DNA from: Actinokineospora fastidiosa
Lineage (GTDB): Bacteria; Actinomycetota; Actinomycetes; Mycobacteriales; Pseudonocardiaceae
Length of the DNA stretch: 64,000 bases
Assembly: GCF_014648415.1 (NCBI RefSeq)
Contig: NZ_BMRB01000002.1
Coordinates: 207,260 to 271,259, forward strand
Direction: 5' to 3'
The notes beneath the pieces were generated by a model. It was not told the origin of the DNA. It made no database searches and worked only from the letters and a program-made list of their open reading frames with translations. A program made the translations under genes and the position numbers. Positions within the stretch are counted from its first letter, which is position 1, and every line of letters begins with the position of its first letter. Below are positions 50,044 to 58,199 of the stretch, piece by piece.

Positions 50044-50946
50044 TCACGCGGTGAGCAGTCCGAGTTCGACGGCGTGCTTCTCCACCGACGCGTAGTCGGC
50101 GTCGGTGACCTGTTGGTAGCCGGTGGTCTGCAGCAAGTCGAGCAGGCCCGGCTGATTCATCTCCAGGAACGCCGCGGTGATCGCGGTGGCGGCCTGCTCG
50201 CCGAGCGCGCTGCGCATGACCCACGGGTAGCCCATGACCCTCTCGGTGCCGACCACGCGCAACCGGCCCTTCGGGAGCTTCCCGTCGTTCTCCAGGCGGT
50301 GGAGGATGCGCAATTCGATGCCGCCCGCGTCGGCTGATCCGTTGACCACCGCCTGTGCGGTCGCGTCATGGCCGCCGGTGAAGGCGACTTCGCTCAGGGG
50401 CGGGCACTTGTCGATCGCCGAGGCCGAGCAGCTCGCCCCTGCGGCGTTCAGCATCATCCGCGGGTAGAGGCTGCCGGAGGTCGAACTGACATCGCCGAAG
50501 GCGAAGGTGCCCTTCCCGGCGACGACGTCGGCGACACTCCGGTAAGGGGAATCGTCACGCACGACGATGCCGGAGAGGTATTCCTTGGCGCCGGTCTCCT
50601 TGTCGACCTCGGTCACCAGCGGTCGGACGTCCACTTGGGCCTTCGCCTGCACATAGGTGAGGCCGCCCAGGTAGGCGATGTCCACCTTCTCCGCAGCGAG
50701 CGCGGCGACGACTCCCGCGTAGTCGGTGGCCACAAACAGCTCGACCGCTGTGTCGAGCTTGGTCGACAGGTACTCCCGCAGGGGATCGTACCGGGCACTC
50801 TGCTTGTCCGGAGCCATGTTCGGGATGATCCCGACGCGGAGCGTCTCCGGGAGCCCCCGGCTGTTGACAGCGCCGGGGTCGTCGGTCGTACCGCACGCGG
50901 TCGCGATCACCATCAGCAGGACTGCGGAATGGACGAGTTTTCTCAC
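50044..50946 (-). CDS. PhnD-type substrate-binding lipoprotein
   Basis: A 300-residue binding protein. The signal peptide (MRKLVHSAVLLMVIATAC) ends in a lipobox (ATAC, Cys near 18). The mature part has LRVGIIPNMAPDKQSARYDPLREYLSTKLDTAVELFVATDYAGVVAALAAEKVDIAYLGGLTY, as in PhnD/PtxB proteins, and the FGDVSSTSGSLYPRMML anion-binding loop. The family binds phosphonate, phosphite or other tetrahedral oxyanions. In front of a PsrABC-type enzyme and DsrE, a sulfur oxyanion is a fair guess. First gene of the nine-gene operon (apart from a possible small ORF upstream). Confidence 0.85.
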   Translation of the reverse strand: MRKLVHSAVLLMVIATACGTTDDPGAVNSRGLPETLRVGIIPNMAPDKQSARYDPLREYLSTKLDTAVELFVATDYAGVVAALAAEKVDIAYLGGLTYVQAKAQVDVRPLVTEVDKETGAKEYLSGIVVRDDSPYRSVADVVAGKGTFAFGDVSSTSGSLYPRMMLNAAGASCSASAIDKCPPLSEVAFTGGHDATAQAVVNGSADAGGIELRILHRLENDGKLPKGRLRVVGTERVMGYPWVMRSALGEQAATAITAAFLEMNQPGLLDLLQTTGYQQVTDADYASVEKHAVELGLLTA

Positions 50947-51579
50947 CGGTTACAACCTTCACAGATGACGGAGTGGCGCCAGGCTGGGTTCTCGCCGCCC
51001 GCGCACGGACTGGCCGATGTCCGTTCGATTCAGCATTGACCATCGGTCTCGAAGTCGCCGAACAGAGGCGCGCAGGGCTACCCCACGCGCGGGTATCCAC
51101 GCATAAGGGATCTAGTTGGCCGGATGGCGCACGTGTTCAGGGCGCAGCGGGTCGACACCGAGAATTACATGACGAAACTTCACTTCCTCGGGCTGCCCCA
51201 GCCCCGGTCCCACCATGGCATCTCCCCCAGATCGCCGTGCTGCTACACAATTACATGGAACACCATGTGGTGCAAGGCCCTCCCGGGGACGAGTCCGCTT
51301 CGCATCCATCCGCTCGACAGGGTTGCACCGAATGGGCGTAACACGTTTATGCATCAACGAATTCGGTCGCAGGGGCTGTCCACATTCGACGAATCTGTCT
51401 CACATCCACGACAGCAGACGAAACGGACAGGGCGGATCAGCCTACGAATCCTCGATCGTCGATCGTTCAATTCACCGAAGGGTGGAGGACACACGAGACA
51501 ATGATCGGATGATCGACTAACGAGTAGGGCATGCGCACAGCCCCTTCACTACCGCGGTGTCGAGGCTGGACGCGTCGGC
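50947..51579. other. Gap with the operon promoter region and a possible small ORF
   Basis: This 630-base stretch is less GC-rich than its surroundings. It holds the small ORF at 51112-51216 and, presumably, the promoters of the transporter-molybdoenzyme operon. No other gene is supported. Confidence 0.5.
51112..51216 (-). CDS. Possible 34-residue small protein upstream of the transporter operon
   Basis: An ATG at 51216 has GGGGGAG five or six bases upstream. The frame reads MVGPGLGQPEEVKFRHVILG and ends VRHPAN, then TAG. No Cys, no signal peptide, no family recognised. GC at third positions is below the level of the neighbouring genes. It could be a regulatory leader, a small protein or chance. 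Confidence 0.3.
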   Translation of the reverse strand: MVGPGLGQPEEVKFRHVILGVDPLRPEHVRHPAN

Positions 51580-52248
51580 CTACGACGCCGTCTGGACAGG
51601 CTCGCCGGAGACCCGCCACTCGATCATGCCGTGGTCGAGCCGATTGGCGCGCCAGCCGTTCGCCCGGAGCAGTCGAACCGCTTCCTGAGCCAGGACACAG
51701 TGCTCGCCGCGGCAGTACGCCACCACGTCCACATCGGAGGGCAGCTCGGACAGCCGCTTCTCGAGTTCGGCCAAGGGGATGGAGAGGGCCCCGGGGATGT
51801 GCCCCGCGGCGTACTCGTCCCAGGGGCGCACATCGAGCACCACGACCGAGCCGGACTTCACGCGCGCGAGCAACTCGTGACGGTCGACCTTCTCGACGTC
51901 ACTGTCGTCGACCACGCCCAGGTACTTCAACCGCGCCTGCTCCGCGTCGGCGATACGACTTCGGGCGACCGTCTGGAGCAGTACATACAGCGATGCCACG
52001 TCGTCGCCCGCCAGCGCGTAGTAGATGGAGGTCTCCTCGCGGCGGGTGGTGACCAGACGGGCACGCTTGAGCACCTGGAGGTGCGCCGAGGTCGTCGACA
52101 GCCCCATCCCGGTCAGCTCCGACAAGGAGCCGACGGTGCGCTCGCGCTGGGCGATGAGGTCAAGGAGCTCCAGCCGCTTGCCGCTGCCCAAGGCCTTGCC
52201 GACCAGCGCGAACTGGTCGAACATCGACAGGCGCTCATCGTCCCGCAC
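51580..52248 (-). CDS. ArsR-type regulator fused to a rhodanese domain (second copy)
   Basis: A 222-residue fusion, paralogous to the one at 25431-26084. The HTH (about residues 10-100) has FALVGKALGSGKRLELLDLIAQRERTVGSLSELTGMGLSTTSAHLQVLKRARLVTTRREETSIYYAL. The rhodanese has VVLDVRPWDEYAAGHIPGALSIPL and the active loop VAYCRGEHCVLAQEAV. The GTG at 52248 follows AGGAGAGG. It is divergent from cysE-cysK and so is probably their regulator, by analogy with other ArsR-rhodanese proteins in sulfur loci. Confidence 0.9.
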   Translation of the reverse strand: MRDDERLSMFDQFALVGKALGSGKRLELLDLIAQRERTVGSLSELTGMGLSTTSAHLQVLKRARLVTTRREETSIYYALAGDDVASLYVLLQTVARSRIADAEQARLKYLGVVDDSDVEKVDRHELLARVKSGSVVVLDVRPWDEYAAGHIPGALSIPLAELEKRLSELPSDVDVVAYCRGEHCVLAQEAVRLLRANGWRANRLDHGMIEWRVSGEPVQTAS

Positions 52249-52431
52249 GAACCTCTCCTCAAATCTTCCTTGGAATAAGGTAGCACTGCATGTAGAGTCG
52301 GACGACGTACGCGGTGTCCGGCACCCTCCACTCGGTGTCGAGATTACGCCGCGGGAAGACCTAAGAGCGCCGAGAAGCCAGGCATCGGCCCGCGTCGCCG
52401 ACGGCGGCACCGGCTTGGGGGGTAACGCATC
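52249..52431. promoter_or_regulatory. Divergent control region of ArsR-rhodanese copy 2 and cysE
   Basis: The 183-base space between the divergent starts contains CCTTGGAATAAGG (52269-52281), a short inverted repeat with AT-rich flanks that could be part of a promoter or an ArsR site. No strong match to the repeat seen at 26084-26108. Confidence 0.3.
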
Positions 52432-52992
52432 GTGTTCGAGGACGTGACTGTCGCGCGCCATAAGGACCCCGCCTTACGCGGTGTCCGCGTCATGGAGGTC
52501 TTGTTCTATCCCGGTGTCTGGGCCATCTGGGCCTATCGTGTCGCGCATCGCCTTCACCGACGCCGCATACCGCTGGTTCCTCGGGCCATCTCGCAACTCT
52601 TCCGGATGGTGACCGGGATCGAGATCCATCCCGGGGCGGTCATCGGCCGCAGGTGCTTCATCGACCACGGCATGGGAGTCGTGATCGGCGAGACGGCCCG
52701 GGTGGGCGACGACGTCATGCTCTATCACGGCACAACCCTGGGCAGTAAGGGTTGGTGGACCGATGATGACCGGCTCGAGAAGCGCCACCCGACCATCGGA
52801 GATCGCGTGGTGGTGGGTACGGGTGCCAGCATCCTCGGCCCGGTCACCATCGGGCACGACTCCGTCGTGGGAGCGCACGCGTTGGTTCTGCAGGACGTGC
52901 CCGCCCATTCCGTCGTCCGGGCCGCGAGATCGGAGATCTCCGCGCAGATCGGCGACCTGACCGACGAACAGATCATGGAGTACTGCATCTAG
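52432..52992 (+). CDS. cysE: Serine O-acetyltransferase
   Basis: A 186-residue CysE of the short type. After an N-terminal helix block it has the left-handed beta-helix with hexapeptide repeats: [47 protein letters not shown], then [24 protein letters not shown]. The [12 protein letters not shown] block carries the catalytic His and Asp. It makes O-acetylserine from serine and acetyl-CoA, the first step of cysteine synthesis. GTG start with a GGGGGG run upstream. It is followed by cysK after 41 bases. Confidence 0.93.
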   Translation: MFEDVTVARHKDPALRGVRVMEVLFYPGVWAIWAYRVAHRLHRRRIPLVPRAISQLFRMVTGIEIHPGAVIGRRCFIDHGMGVVIGETARVGDDVMLYHGTTLGSKGWWTDDDRLEKRHPTIGDRVVVGTGASILGPVTIGHDSVVGAHALVLQDVPAHSVVRAARSEISAQIGDLTDEQIMEYCI

Positions 52993-53033
52993 GTCTGCGT
53001 GTCACGTTAGTGGCGCAACCCGAGAGGAACACT

Positions 53034-53960
53034 GTGAGTGTCATCCATGCTTCCGTGACAGACCTGATCGGCCGCACGCCCCTGGTCGAGCTCCACCGGT
53101 TCGGGCACGGTCTTCCGGCCCGGCTGATCGCCAAGCTCGAATCGTTCAACCCCGGTGGCAGCGTGAAGGACCGCATCGCCCTGGCGATGATCGAGGACGC
53201 CGAGGCGAGCGGACTGCTCAAGCCCGGGCAGCACATCGTCGAGCCCACCAGCGGCAACACCGGTGTAGGCGTGGCGATGGTGGCCGCCGCCAAGGGATAC
53301 CCGGCGACCTTCACGATGCCGGAGAGCATGAGCGTGGAACGCCGCGCCCTGTTCCGTGCCTACGGTGCGAACGTCGTGTTGACGCCCGCCGCGGAGGGCA
53401 TGCGAGGAGCGATCGAGCGGGCGATCGAACTCGAGGAACGCAACGGCTGGTTCCGGTTGCGCCAGTTCGAGAATCCCGCCAATCCCGAGATCCACCGCCG
53501 CACGACCGCGCAGGAGATCCTGCAGGCTACCGGCGGGCAGGTCGACGTGTTCGTGTCCGGCGTCGGCACCGGCGGGACGGTCACCGGGACGGGCCAGATC
53601 CTCAAGGAGAAGAACCCCGAGGTCACCGTCGTCGCCGTGGAGCCGACGGACTCCCCGGTCCTGTCCGGCGGCTCACCCGGTCCGCACGGCATCCAGGGCA
53701 TCGGCGCGGGCTTCGTCCCGGAGGTGCTCGACACCCAGGTCTACGACCACGTCCAGCAGGTCTCCCTCGACGACGCCCGTGCCGCCGCCCGGCGGCTGGC
53801 CCGCACCGAGGGAATCCTCGTCGGCGTGTCCGCGGGCGCCGCACTCCACGCCGCCGCCACCGTGGCACACCGACCGGAACACAAGGACGCGATTATCGTC
53901 GTGCTCCTCCCGGACACCGGCGAGCGGTACCTCAGCACCCCGCTGTTCGAGGACCAGTGA
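53034..53960 (+). CDS. cysK: Cysteine synthase (O-acetylserine sulfhydrylase)
   Basis: A 308-residue PLP enzyme. PLP Lys in [16 protein letters not shown] (about residue 44), substrate loop [16 protein letters not shown], phosphate loop [13 protein letters not shown], and C-terminal [13 protein letters not shown]. It turns O-acetylserine and sulfide into cysteine. The GTG at 53034 has GAGAGG upstream; the GTG at 53010 would add eight residues with no family similarity. Operon with cysE, divergent from the ArsR-rhodanese copy 2. It can supply the cysteine that the SufS-like enzymes of the cluster use. Confidence 0.93.
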   Translation: MSVIHASVTDLIGRTPLVELHRFGHGLPARLIAKLESFNPGGSVKDRIALAMIEDAEASGLLKPGQHIVEPTSGNTGVGVAMVAAAKGYPATFTMPESMSVERRALFRAYGANVVLTPAAEGMRGAIERAIELEERNGWFRLRQFENPANPEIHRRTTAQEILQATGGQVDVFVSGVGTGGTVTGTGQILKEKNPEVTVVAVEPTDSPVLSGGSPGPHGIQGIGAGFVPEVLDTQVYDHVQQVSLDDARAAARRLARTEGILVGVSAGAALHAAATVAHRPEHKDAIIVVLLPDTGERYLSTPLFEDQ

Positions 53961-54309
53961 CCGCGCTGCCAATCATGAGTTGCACGGTGGGCGCGATCCA
54001 GATGGGCCCGTCGGTGGGCGAGCCGCAGCAGAGCAGGCCCGCCAGGGCCTGGTGTGACCGCGCCGTCACGGTTAGCATCCATGACATGCGCACGGCGTGG
54101 GTCGTCAAGGACCTCGCCCCGAGCACCCTCGGGGCGTCTCGCCGCTGTCGTGCGCGTCGAGTGCCCGGTCGGGGCACCTCACCCGCGCAGGGCTGGACAC
54201 CTGTGGATGACGCGGTCCGGTAACCGGACCCGTCCATTCAGTCGCACCGACATCCACGCTCGCCATCACGGGCGGCCTTCGGCGCGACCACCACACAGGG
54301 AGAACCCAC
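53961..54309. other. Gap before the MFS gene
   Basis: No gene is supported. The first 150 bases have odd short frames on both strands but no ribosome-binding site. It should contain the promoter of the MFS gene; no clear motif is seen. Confidence 0.45.
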
Positions 54310-55572
54310 GTGCTAGACAGTGCGGCAATCGACGTTCGCGCCGTCCAACGGCGCACCATCCGGGTGCTGCTGGGCACTCAGATCATCTTCGCGGTCGTGA
54401 TGGCCATGGCCTCGCCGGTCACGGCCCTGCTCGTCCAGGACTTCACCCACTCCCCCACGCTCGCGGGACTGGCCCAGGCCGCCACCATCGCAGGCGGCGT
54501 CCTGGCCGCCGTGCCACTGGCCGAACTGACCGTCCGCCGCGGCAGGCGCGTCGGCGTCACCTCCGGCTACCTGGTCGCGGGCATCGGCGCCGCCACCGTG
54601 GTCATCGGCGGCGTGGTGGAGACCTTCCTCCTGGTCCTCCTCGGGACGACCCTGGTCGGCGCGGCCGTGGCCGCCGGGCTCCAGGCCCGGTTCGCCGCCA
54701 CCGACCTCGCCGAGCCCGACCAGCGCGGTCGGGCCATCGGCATCGTCGTGTGGGCGTCGACCTTCGGCGGCGTCGCCGGGCCGCTGCTCGCCGGGCCGTC
54801 GGACAGCTTGGCCCGAGCGATCGGGCTGCCGGAGTTCACCGGCCCGTTCCTCGTGATCGGCCTCGGACTCGCCCTCTCCGCCACGGCCGCGCACCTTTGG
54901 CTCCGTCCCGACCCGCTCCTGCTCTCCCGCTCACTCGCCGACAGCGCCAACCACCCCATCAAGACCAGCAAACTCCGCCCCACCCTCCGCATCCTCGCCC
55001 GAACCCCTGAGGCCCGCCGCGCCGTAATCGCCGTCGCCGTCGTCCACGCCGTGATGGTGTCGGGGATGAACATGGCCTCGCTGCACCTGCACCACGGCGG
55101 CGAGTCCCTGGAAGTCGTCGGCGCCGCCATCAGCGTTCACCTCGCGGGCATGTTCCTCCTCTCACCGCTGTTCGGCTGGCTCGTCGACCGCTTCGGCGCC
55201 CGCGGCATCCTCGGTCTGGGACTGGCACTCCTCATGCTCGCCTGCGGGATCCTGCAGACCACGCACGGCAACTCGGTCACCGGCATCATGGTCGGCCTCG
55301 TCGTCCTCGGGCTCGGCTGGTCCGCAGGCTTCGTCGCAGGCTCCGCACTGCTCACCGGCTCCGTCGAGGAATCCGCCCGACCCCATGCCCAGGGCGTCTC
55401 CGACCTGCTGATGCAACTGGCCGCAGCAGCCGCCGCGTTCCCCGCGGGCGCCGTCCTCGACGCTTGGGGCTATCCCTGGCTCGCGCGGCTGATAGCGATA
55501 CCGGTACTACTCGTCGCAATCCACCTCGCCGTCTCCGCACGCCGGATCCGACCCGCGAACAACCAGAACTGA
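54310..55572 (+). CDS. MFS transporter (12 TM)
   Basis: A 420-residue transporter. Motif A in the first half is degenerate (LAELTVRRGRRVGVTSGY), the second-half version is SPLFGWLVDRFGARGILGLG. Helices such as VRAVQRRTIRVLLGTQIIFAVVMAMASP and GLGWSAGFVAGSALLTGSV fit the DHA1-type drug/metabolite efflux group. GTG start with GGGAGAA upstream. It is followed and preceded by non-coding DNA, so a single gene. The substrate is unknown. Confidence 0.88.
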   Translation: MLDSAAIDVRAVQRRTIRVLLGTQIIFAVVMAMASPVTALLVQDFTHSPTLAGLAQAATIAGGVLAAVPLAELTVRRGRRVGVTSGYLVAGIGAATVVIGGVVETFLLVLLGTTLVGAAVAAGLQARFAATDLAEPDQRGRAIGIVVWASTFGGVAGPLLAGPSDSLARAIGLPEFTGPFLVIGLGLALSATAAHLWLRPDPLLLSRSLADSANHPIKTSKLRPTLRILARTPEARRAVIAVAVVHAVMVSGMNMASLHLHHGGESLEVVGAAISVHLAGMFLLSPLFGWLVDRFGARGILGLGLALLMLACGILQTTHGNSVTGIMVGLVVLGLGWSAGFVAGSALLTGSVEESARPHAQGVSDLLMQLAAAAAAFPAGAVLDAWGYPWLARLIAIPVLLVAIHLAVSARRIRPANNQN

Positions 55573-56173
55573 TTAGTTAGGAACCACGAGCGCAGAAGGC
55601 CCAGGACCGATCCCTCCGGTCTGGTTTGGACCGCATCCCGCTCCAGCCAGGCCCGGAGGGGCCGCTCACAGATATCAGCCAGGCCGCCGTAGCTGATAGA
55701 GCGCCCACGGGCGTGAAGCCAGAGGCACCCAACAGTAGTGCCTTCTAGAGGTTGGGCCCGGACCGTGCGCGGGTTCAACACGCGCTCCTACGCGCCAGCC
55801 CCGAAGCAAACCTGCTGGTAGAGCGGTGGGGCGTAAGATCATGTCGGGCGGACACTCCATTATCCCACGGGTTCAGTCGAGTCCGTGGGATGTTCCTTGT
55901 ACGGGCGCTCGCTGTCGGTGCCCCAACCTGCCGCTTTCGTGCTCGATGGTCTCGGTTCGGTCGGCATGGCACTTGGTTGGGCATTCATTCCCAGTTCGTC
56001 ACCAGGATCGCCCCACGCAAGTGGTAGGCAGGTTTGCTCGACCGGATGGGACCTCGGTCTCGTGCCCACCTGGTCCGGTGTGAGGGCAAGCAAGCAGGAC
56101 GAGGACTCCGCATCCCCGCGACTTAGCGGGGTGAGCCACGCCAACGGCGCCCATCGGGAGGCCACCGCGCTGC
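55573..56173. other. Gap with decayed coding remnants
   Basis: A minus-strand stretch near 55572-55740 reads GGLADICERPLRAWLERDAV, which looks protein-like but could not be placed in a family. The rest has no gene. The region leads into the truncated DUF6973 fragment. Confidence 0.4.
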
Positions 56174-56541
56174 GCGGCGCCAGCCCAGACTGGCTGGCCG
56201 CACTCGACGAGCACGGGCCTCCGTTGGAACAGGCAATCGACACCTCGACACGATTCTGCGCATATCCCGTGGCCATGGACCTTCACAACAACGAGGTCGG
56301 CCGCGAGATCGCCGCAACAACCCCCGACGCCAGCCCACAGGAGCTCGCGGCCCTGGTCGAGCAGGCGGTTAAGGACGGCAGAATGGTGGTCATCGACCAG
56401 AACGACACCCTGGTGCCGTCCAACGAGGTGAACCCCGGCGAGACCCACGACACCCCCAACAAGCAGTGGCCGACGGACAACCCCGATCGCGGCGACGACC
56501 ACGACCCCGGCGAACCGTCGGCGACTCCGGAGCAGTACTGA
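56174..56541 (+). pseudogene. Truncated DUF6973-type C-terminal domain
   Basis: The stretch VAMDLHNNEVGREIAATTPDASPQELAALVEQAVKDGRMVVIDQNDTL is the conserved C-terminal half of the DUF6973 family (mDLxNNxxGRxIA). The usual first half (WNALMxxxxG..A..FAxAHE) is missing, and upstream codons (DTSTRFCAYP) look decayed. Full-length DUF6973 domains are typically found at the C-terminus of large secreted proteins in actinobacteria and some are toxin-like. The fragment is therefore the 3' end of a lost gene. A frame to 55885 is open but its upstream part is not natural protein. The lipoprotein gene begins one base after its stop. Confidence 0.6.
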
Positions 56542-56542
56542 G

Positions 56543-56872
56543 ATGCGCTCGATAGTGCCCCTACTCGCATTGCTAGCCCTGGTGACGGGATGCGGCGGCA
56601 ACAACTCGGGAGTGGAAGTGGAGTTCGACGTCGAGCTGGAGAACGCGATCAGCGAGCTGGCCCGAGCCCGTGCCTCCCGACCGCTTAAAGAGCTGGTACC
56701 CGGTGACTGGACCTCGGTGCACGTCATCCTCGGGCCAGACACCGGCGCGTCCATCCAAGAACAGCTGGGCCAACCCGTCGAGATCACCGGCGACGGCACC
56801 TACGGCGGCGACTACATCCAGGACGGCGATCTCCTCGTCTTCAAACGCGACGGCGAGATCGTTCGGCGTTGA
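56543..56872 (+). CDS. Small lipoprotein, possible partner of the DUF6973 protein
   Basis: A 109-residue lipoprotein. The signal peptide ends in a lipobox (ALVTGCGG, Cys near residue 18). The mature part has ENAISELARARASRPLKELVPGDWTSVHVILGPDTGASIQEQLGQPVEI and a C-terminal GDLLVFKRDGEIVRR. No named family. The placement directly behind the DUF6973 end, with the ATG one base after its stop, suggests an immunity or accessory role, as often seen for lipoproteins behind such domains; this is an inference. The ribosome-binding site is within the end of the upstream frame (GGAGCAG). Confidence 0.65.
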   Translation: MRSIVPLLALLALVTGCGGNNSGVEVEFDVELENAISELARARASRPLKELVPGDWTSVHVILGPDTGASIQEQLGQPVEITGDGTYGGDYIQDGDLLVFKRDGEIVRR

Positions 56873-57127
56873 GTGACGGTGCCAGCGCATGGTCCAGGGT
56901 TCTGCTCCAGGCAGACGTTGCATGGCCACGGCTCATCGACTCGGCCCGCCCGCCCACCGGAATTGTTTCCAATCCCGCGGCTGGATGCGACCGATTCTGC
57001 CTGGTCAGCTCTCCAGCGTCGGCACCCATACGTGGCATGCACTCGGAATCCGCCCCAACTGTCATGCCTGATTGCTACCTTACGCACACGTCTGGTCACA
57101 TCAGGCGGGGAGAGCTGAGGAGGTAGG

Positions 57128-58144
57128 TTGCCGGACTTCATCACGAAGAATGGGCGAGTCATCCCGATCGGCGGCAAGAGGGGCAAGGGCGGCAAGAGCG
57201 CCGTCATCGGCGGTGTGTTGGCGCTGGGGGTGTTCGCCTCCGGCGGCGGACTCAGTTCGTTGGGAGCCAGCGGCGGTGCCGTCGGAGGCCAAGTGGCGGC
57301 TCAGGGCGCGGTCGGGTCGGTACGGCTGGGTGGGTCACAGCTGGGAGCGCGCAAAAGCGCCGGGCAGAAGGCCGCGCCCCACGGCGCCGCACGGGCGTGG
57401 CAGCGGATGGGACTACGCCAGGTTAAACGCACAGCGAAGCAGCAAGCCTCCTGCGTAGCAGTCTCGTTCGGGCAGGTGCAACAGTTTTTCACCAGGCATC
57501 GGTGCACGCATCTGGATCGTGTGCTGTTCACCGTCGCCGACAACGCGGGCAACACCGCAGTGGTCTCCGTCGCGTGGGTCGGGCTGGCCAACCGGGGAAG
57601 CGCACGGCAGTTCCGGGACCTCATGGAGGTGCACGGCAGCGGCGACATCAGCCCGCTGGGCGGGCCACTGCTCGACCTCGGCGAGATCACCTTCACCGGG
57701 CACCGATACGGCAGCGTCCTCAACCGCGCAGCCGTCACCATCGCCGAAGCCGAAAACATCCCGGGAAGCCAGTTCGACCACGACTCACTCGACGCGATCG
57801 CCGAGGTCGCCGCCTACCTGCCACGGCCATGCGCCGTCGCCCTCCCGTATCAGCGCACCTTACGAAACACCCCGGGTATCTGGCGTCCTGGGTCGATTGC
57901 TGCCGAGCCCGTGCTGGCAGCGGTATCAACGACTAGGCCGCGTTGTCTTGATCCGCTGCAACGCCACAACCGTCCGCTCGTTCGCCAGCGGCTGACGCGC
58001 GGCCGCCCTGAAGATCACTCATTCGTCGCTGTTGAACGTCGGTCTGCGGCCGGGTACCGGCAGTGCGGGCCAAGGCGGTTGTACGACACAACCCAGAAGT
58101 GCAGGGCTAACGGCAACCTGATAGCAGTGCATCTCAATGACTGA
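57128..58144 (+). CDS. Uncharacterised actinobacterial protein, C-terminus probably extended
   Basis: A TTG start at 57128 is supported by GGAGG at four bases spacing. The product of 338 residues begins MPDFITKNGRVIPIGGKRGKGGK, then a hydrophobic Gly-rich helix, an Ala/Gly linker, and a globular part (about residues 105-240). That part has QASCVAVSFGQVQQFFTRHRCTHLDRVLFTVADNAGNTAVVSVAWVGL and GEITFTGHRYGSVLNRAAVTIAEAENIPG. Similar proteins of unknown function in Pseudonocardiaceae end near this point; the last 95 residues here are Arg/Cys-rich and unlike natural protein, so the original stop has probably been lost. No partner is evident. Confidence 0.6.
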   Translation: MPDFITKNGRVIPIGGKRGKGGKSAVIGGVLALGVFASGGGLSSLGASGGAVGGQVAAQGAVGSVRLGGSQLGARKSAGQKAAPHGAARAWQRMGLRQVKRTAKQQASCVAVSFGQVQQFFTRHRCTHLDRVLFTVADNAGNTAVVSVAWVGLANRGSARQFRDLMEVHGSGDISPLGGPLLDLGEITFTGHRYGSVLNRAAVTIAEAENIPGSQFDHDSLDAIAEVAAYLPRPCAVALPYQRTLRNTPGIWRPGSIAAEPVLAAVSTTRPRCLDPLQRHNRPLVRQRLTRGRPEDHSFVAVERRSAAGYRQCGPRRLYDTTQKCRANGNLIAVHLND

Positions 58145-58199
58145 TACTGGAATTGAGCGGGCAGGGGTTCTCGAACCATCCACAACGGCAATAGAGCGG

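Noticed and set aside
53961-54237. Short frames after cysK as a gene or transposase remnant
   Set aside because: No ribosome-binding site, no domain, frames conflict on both strands.
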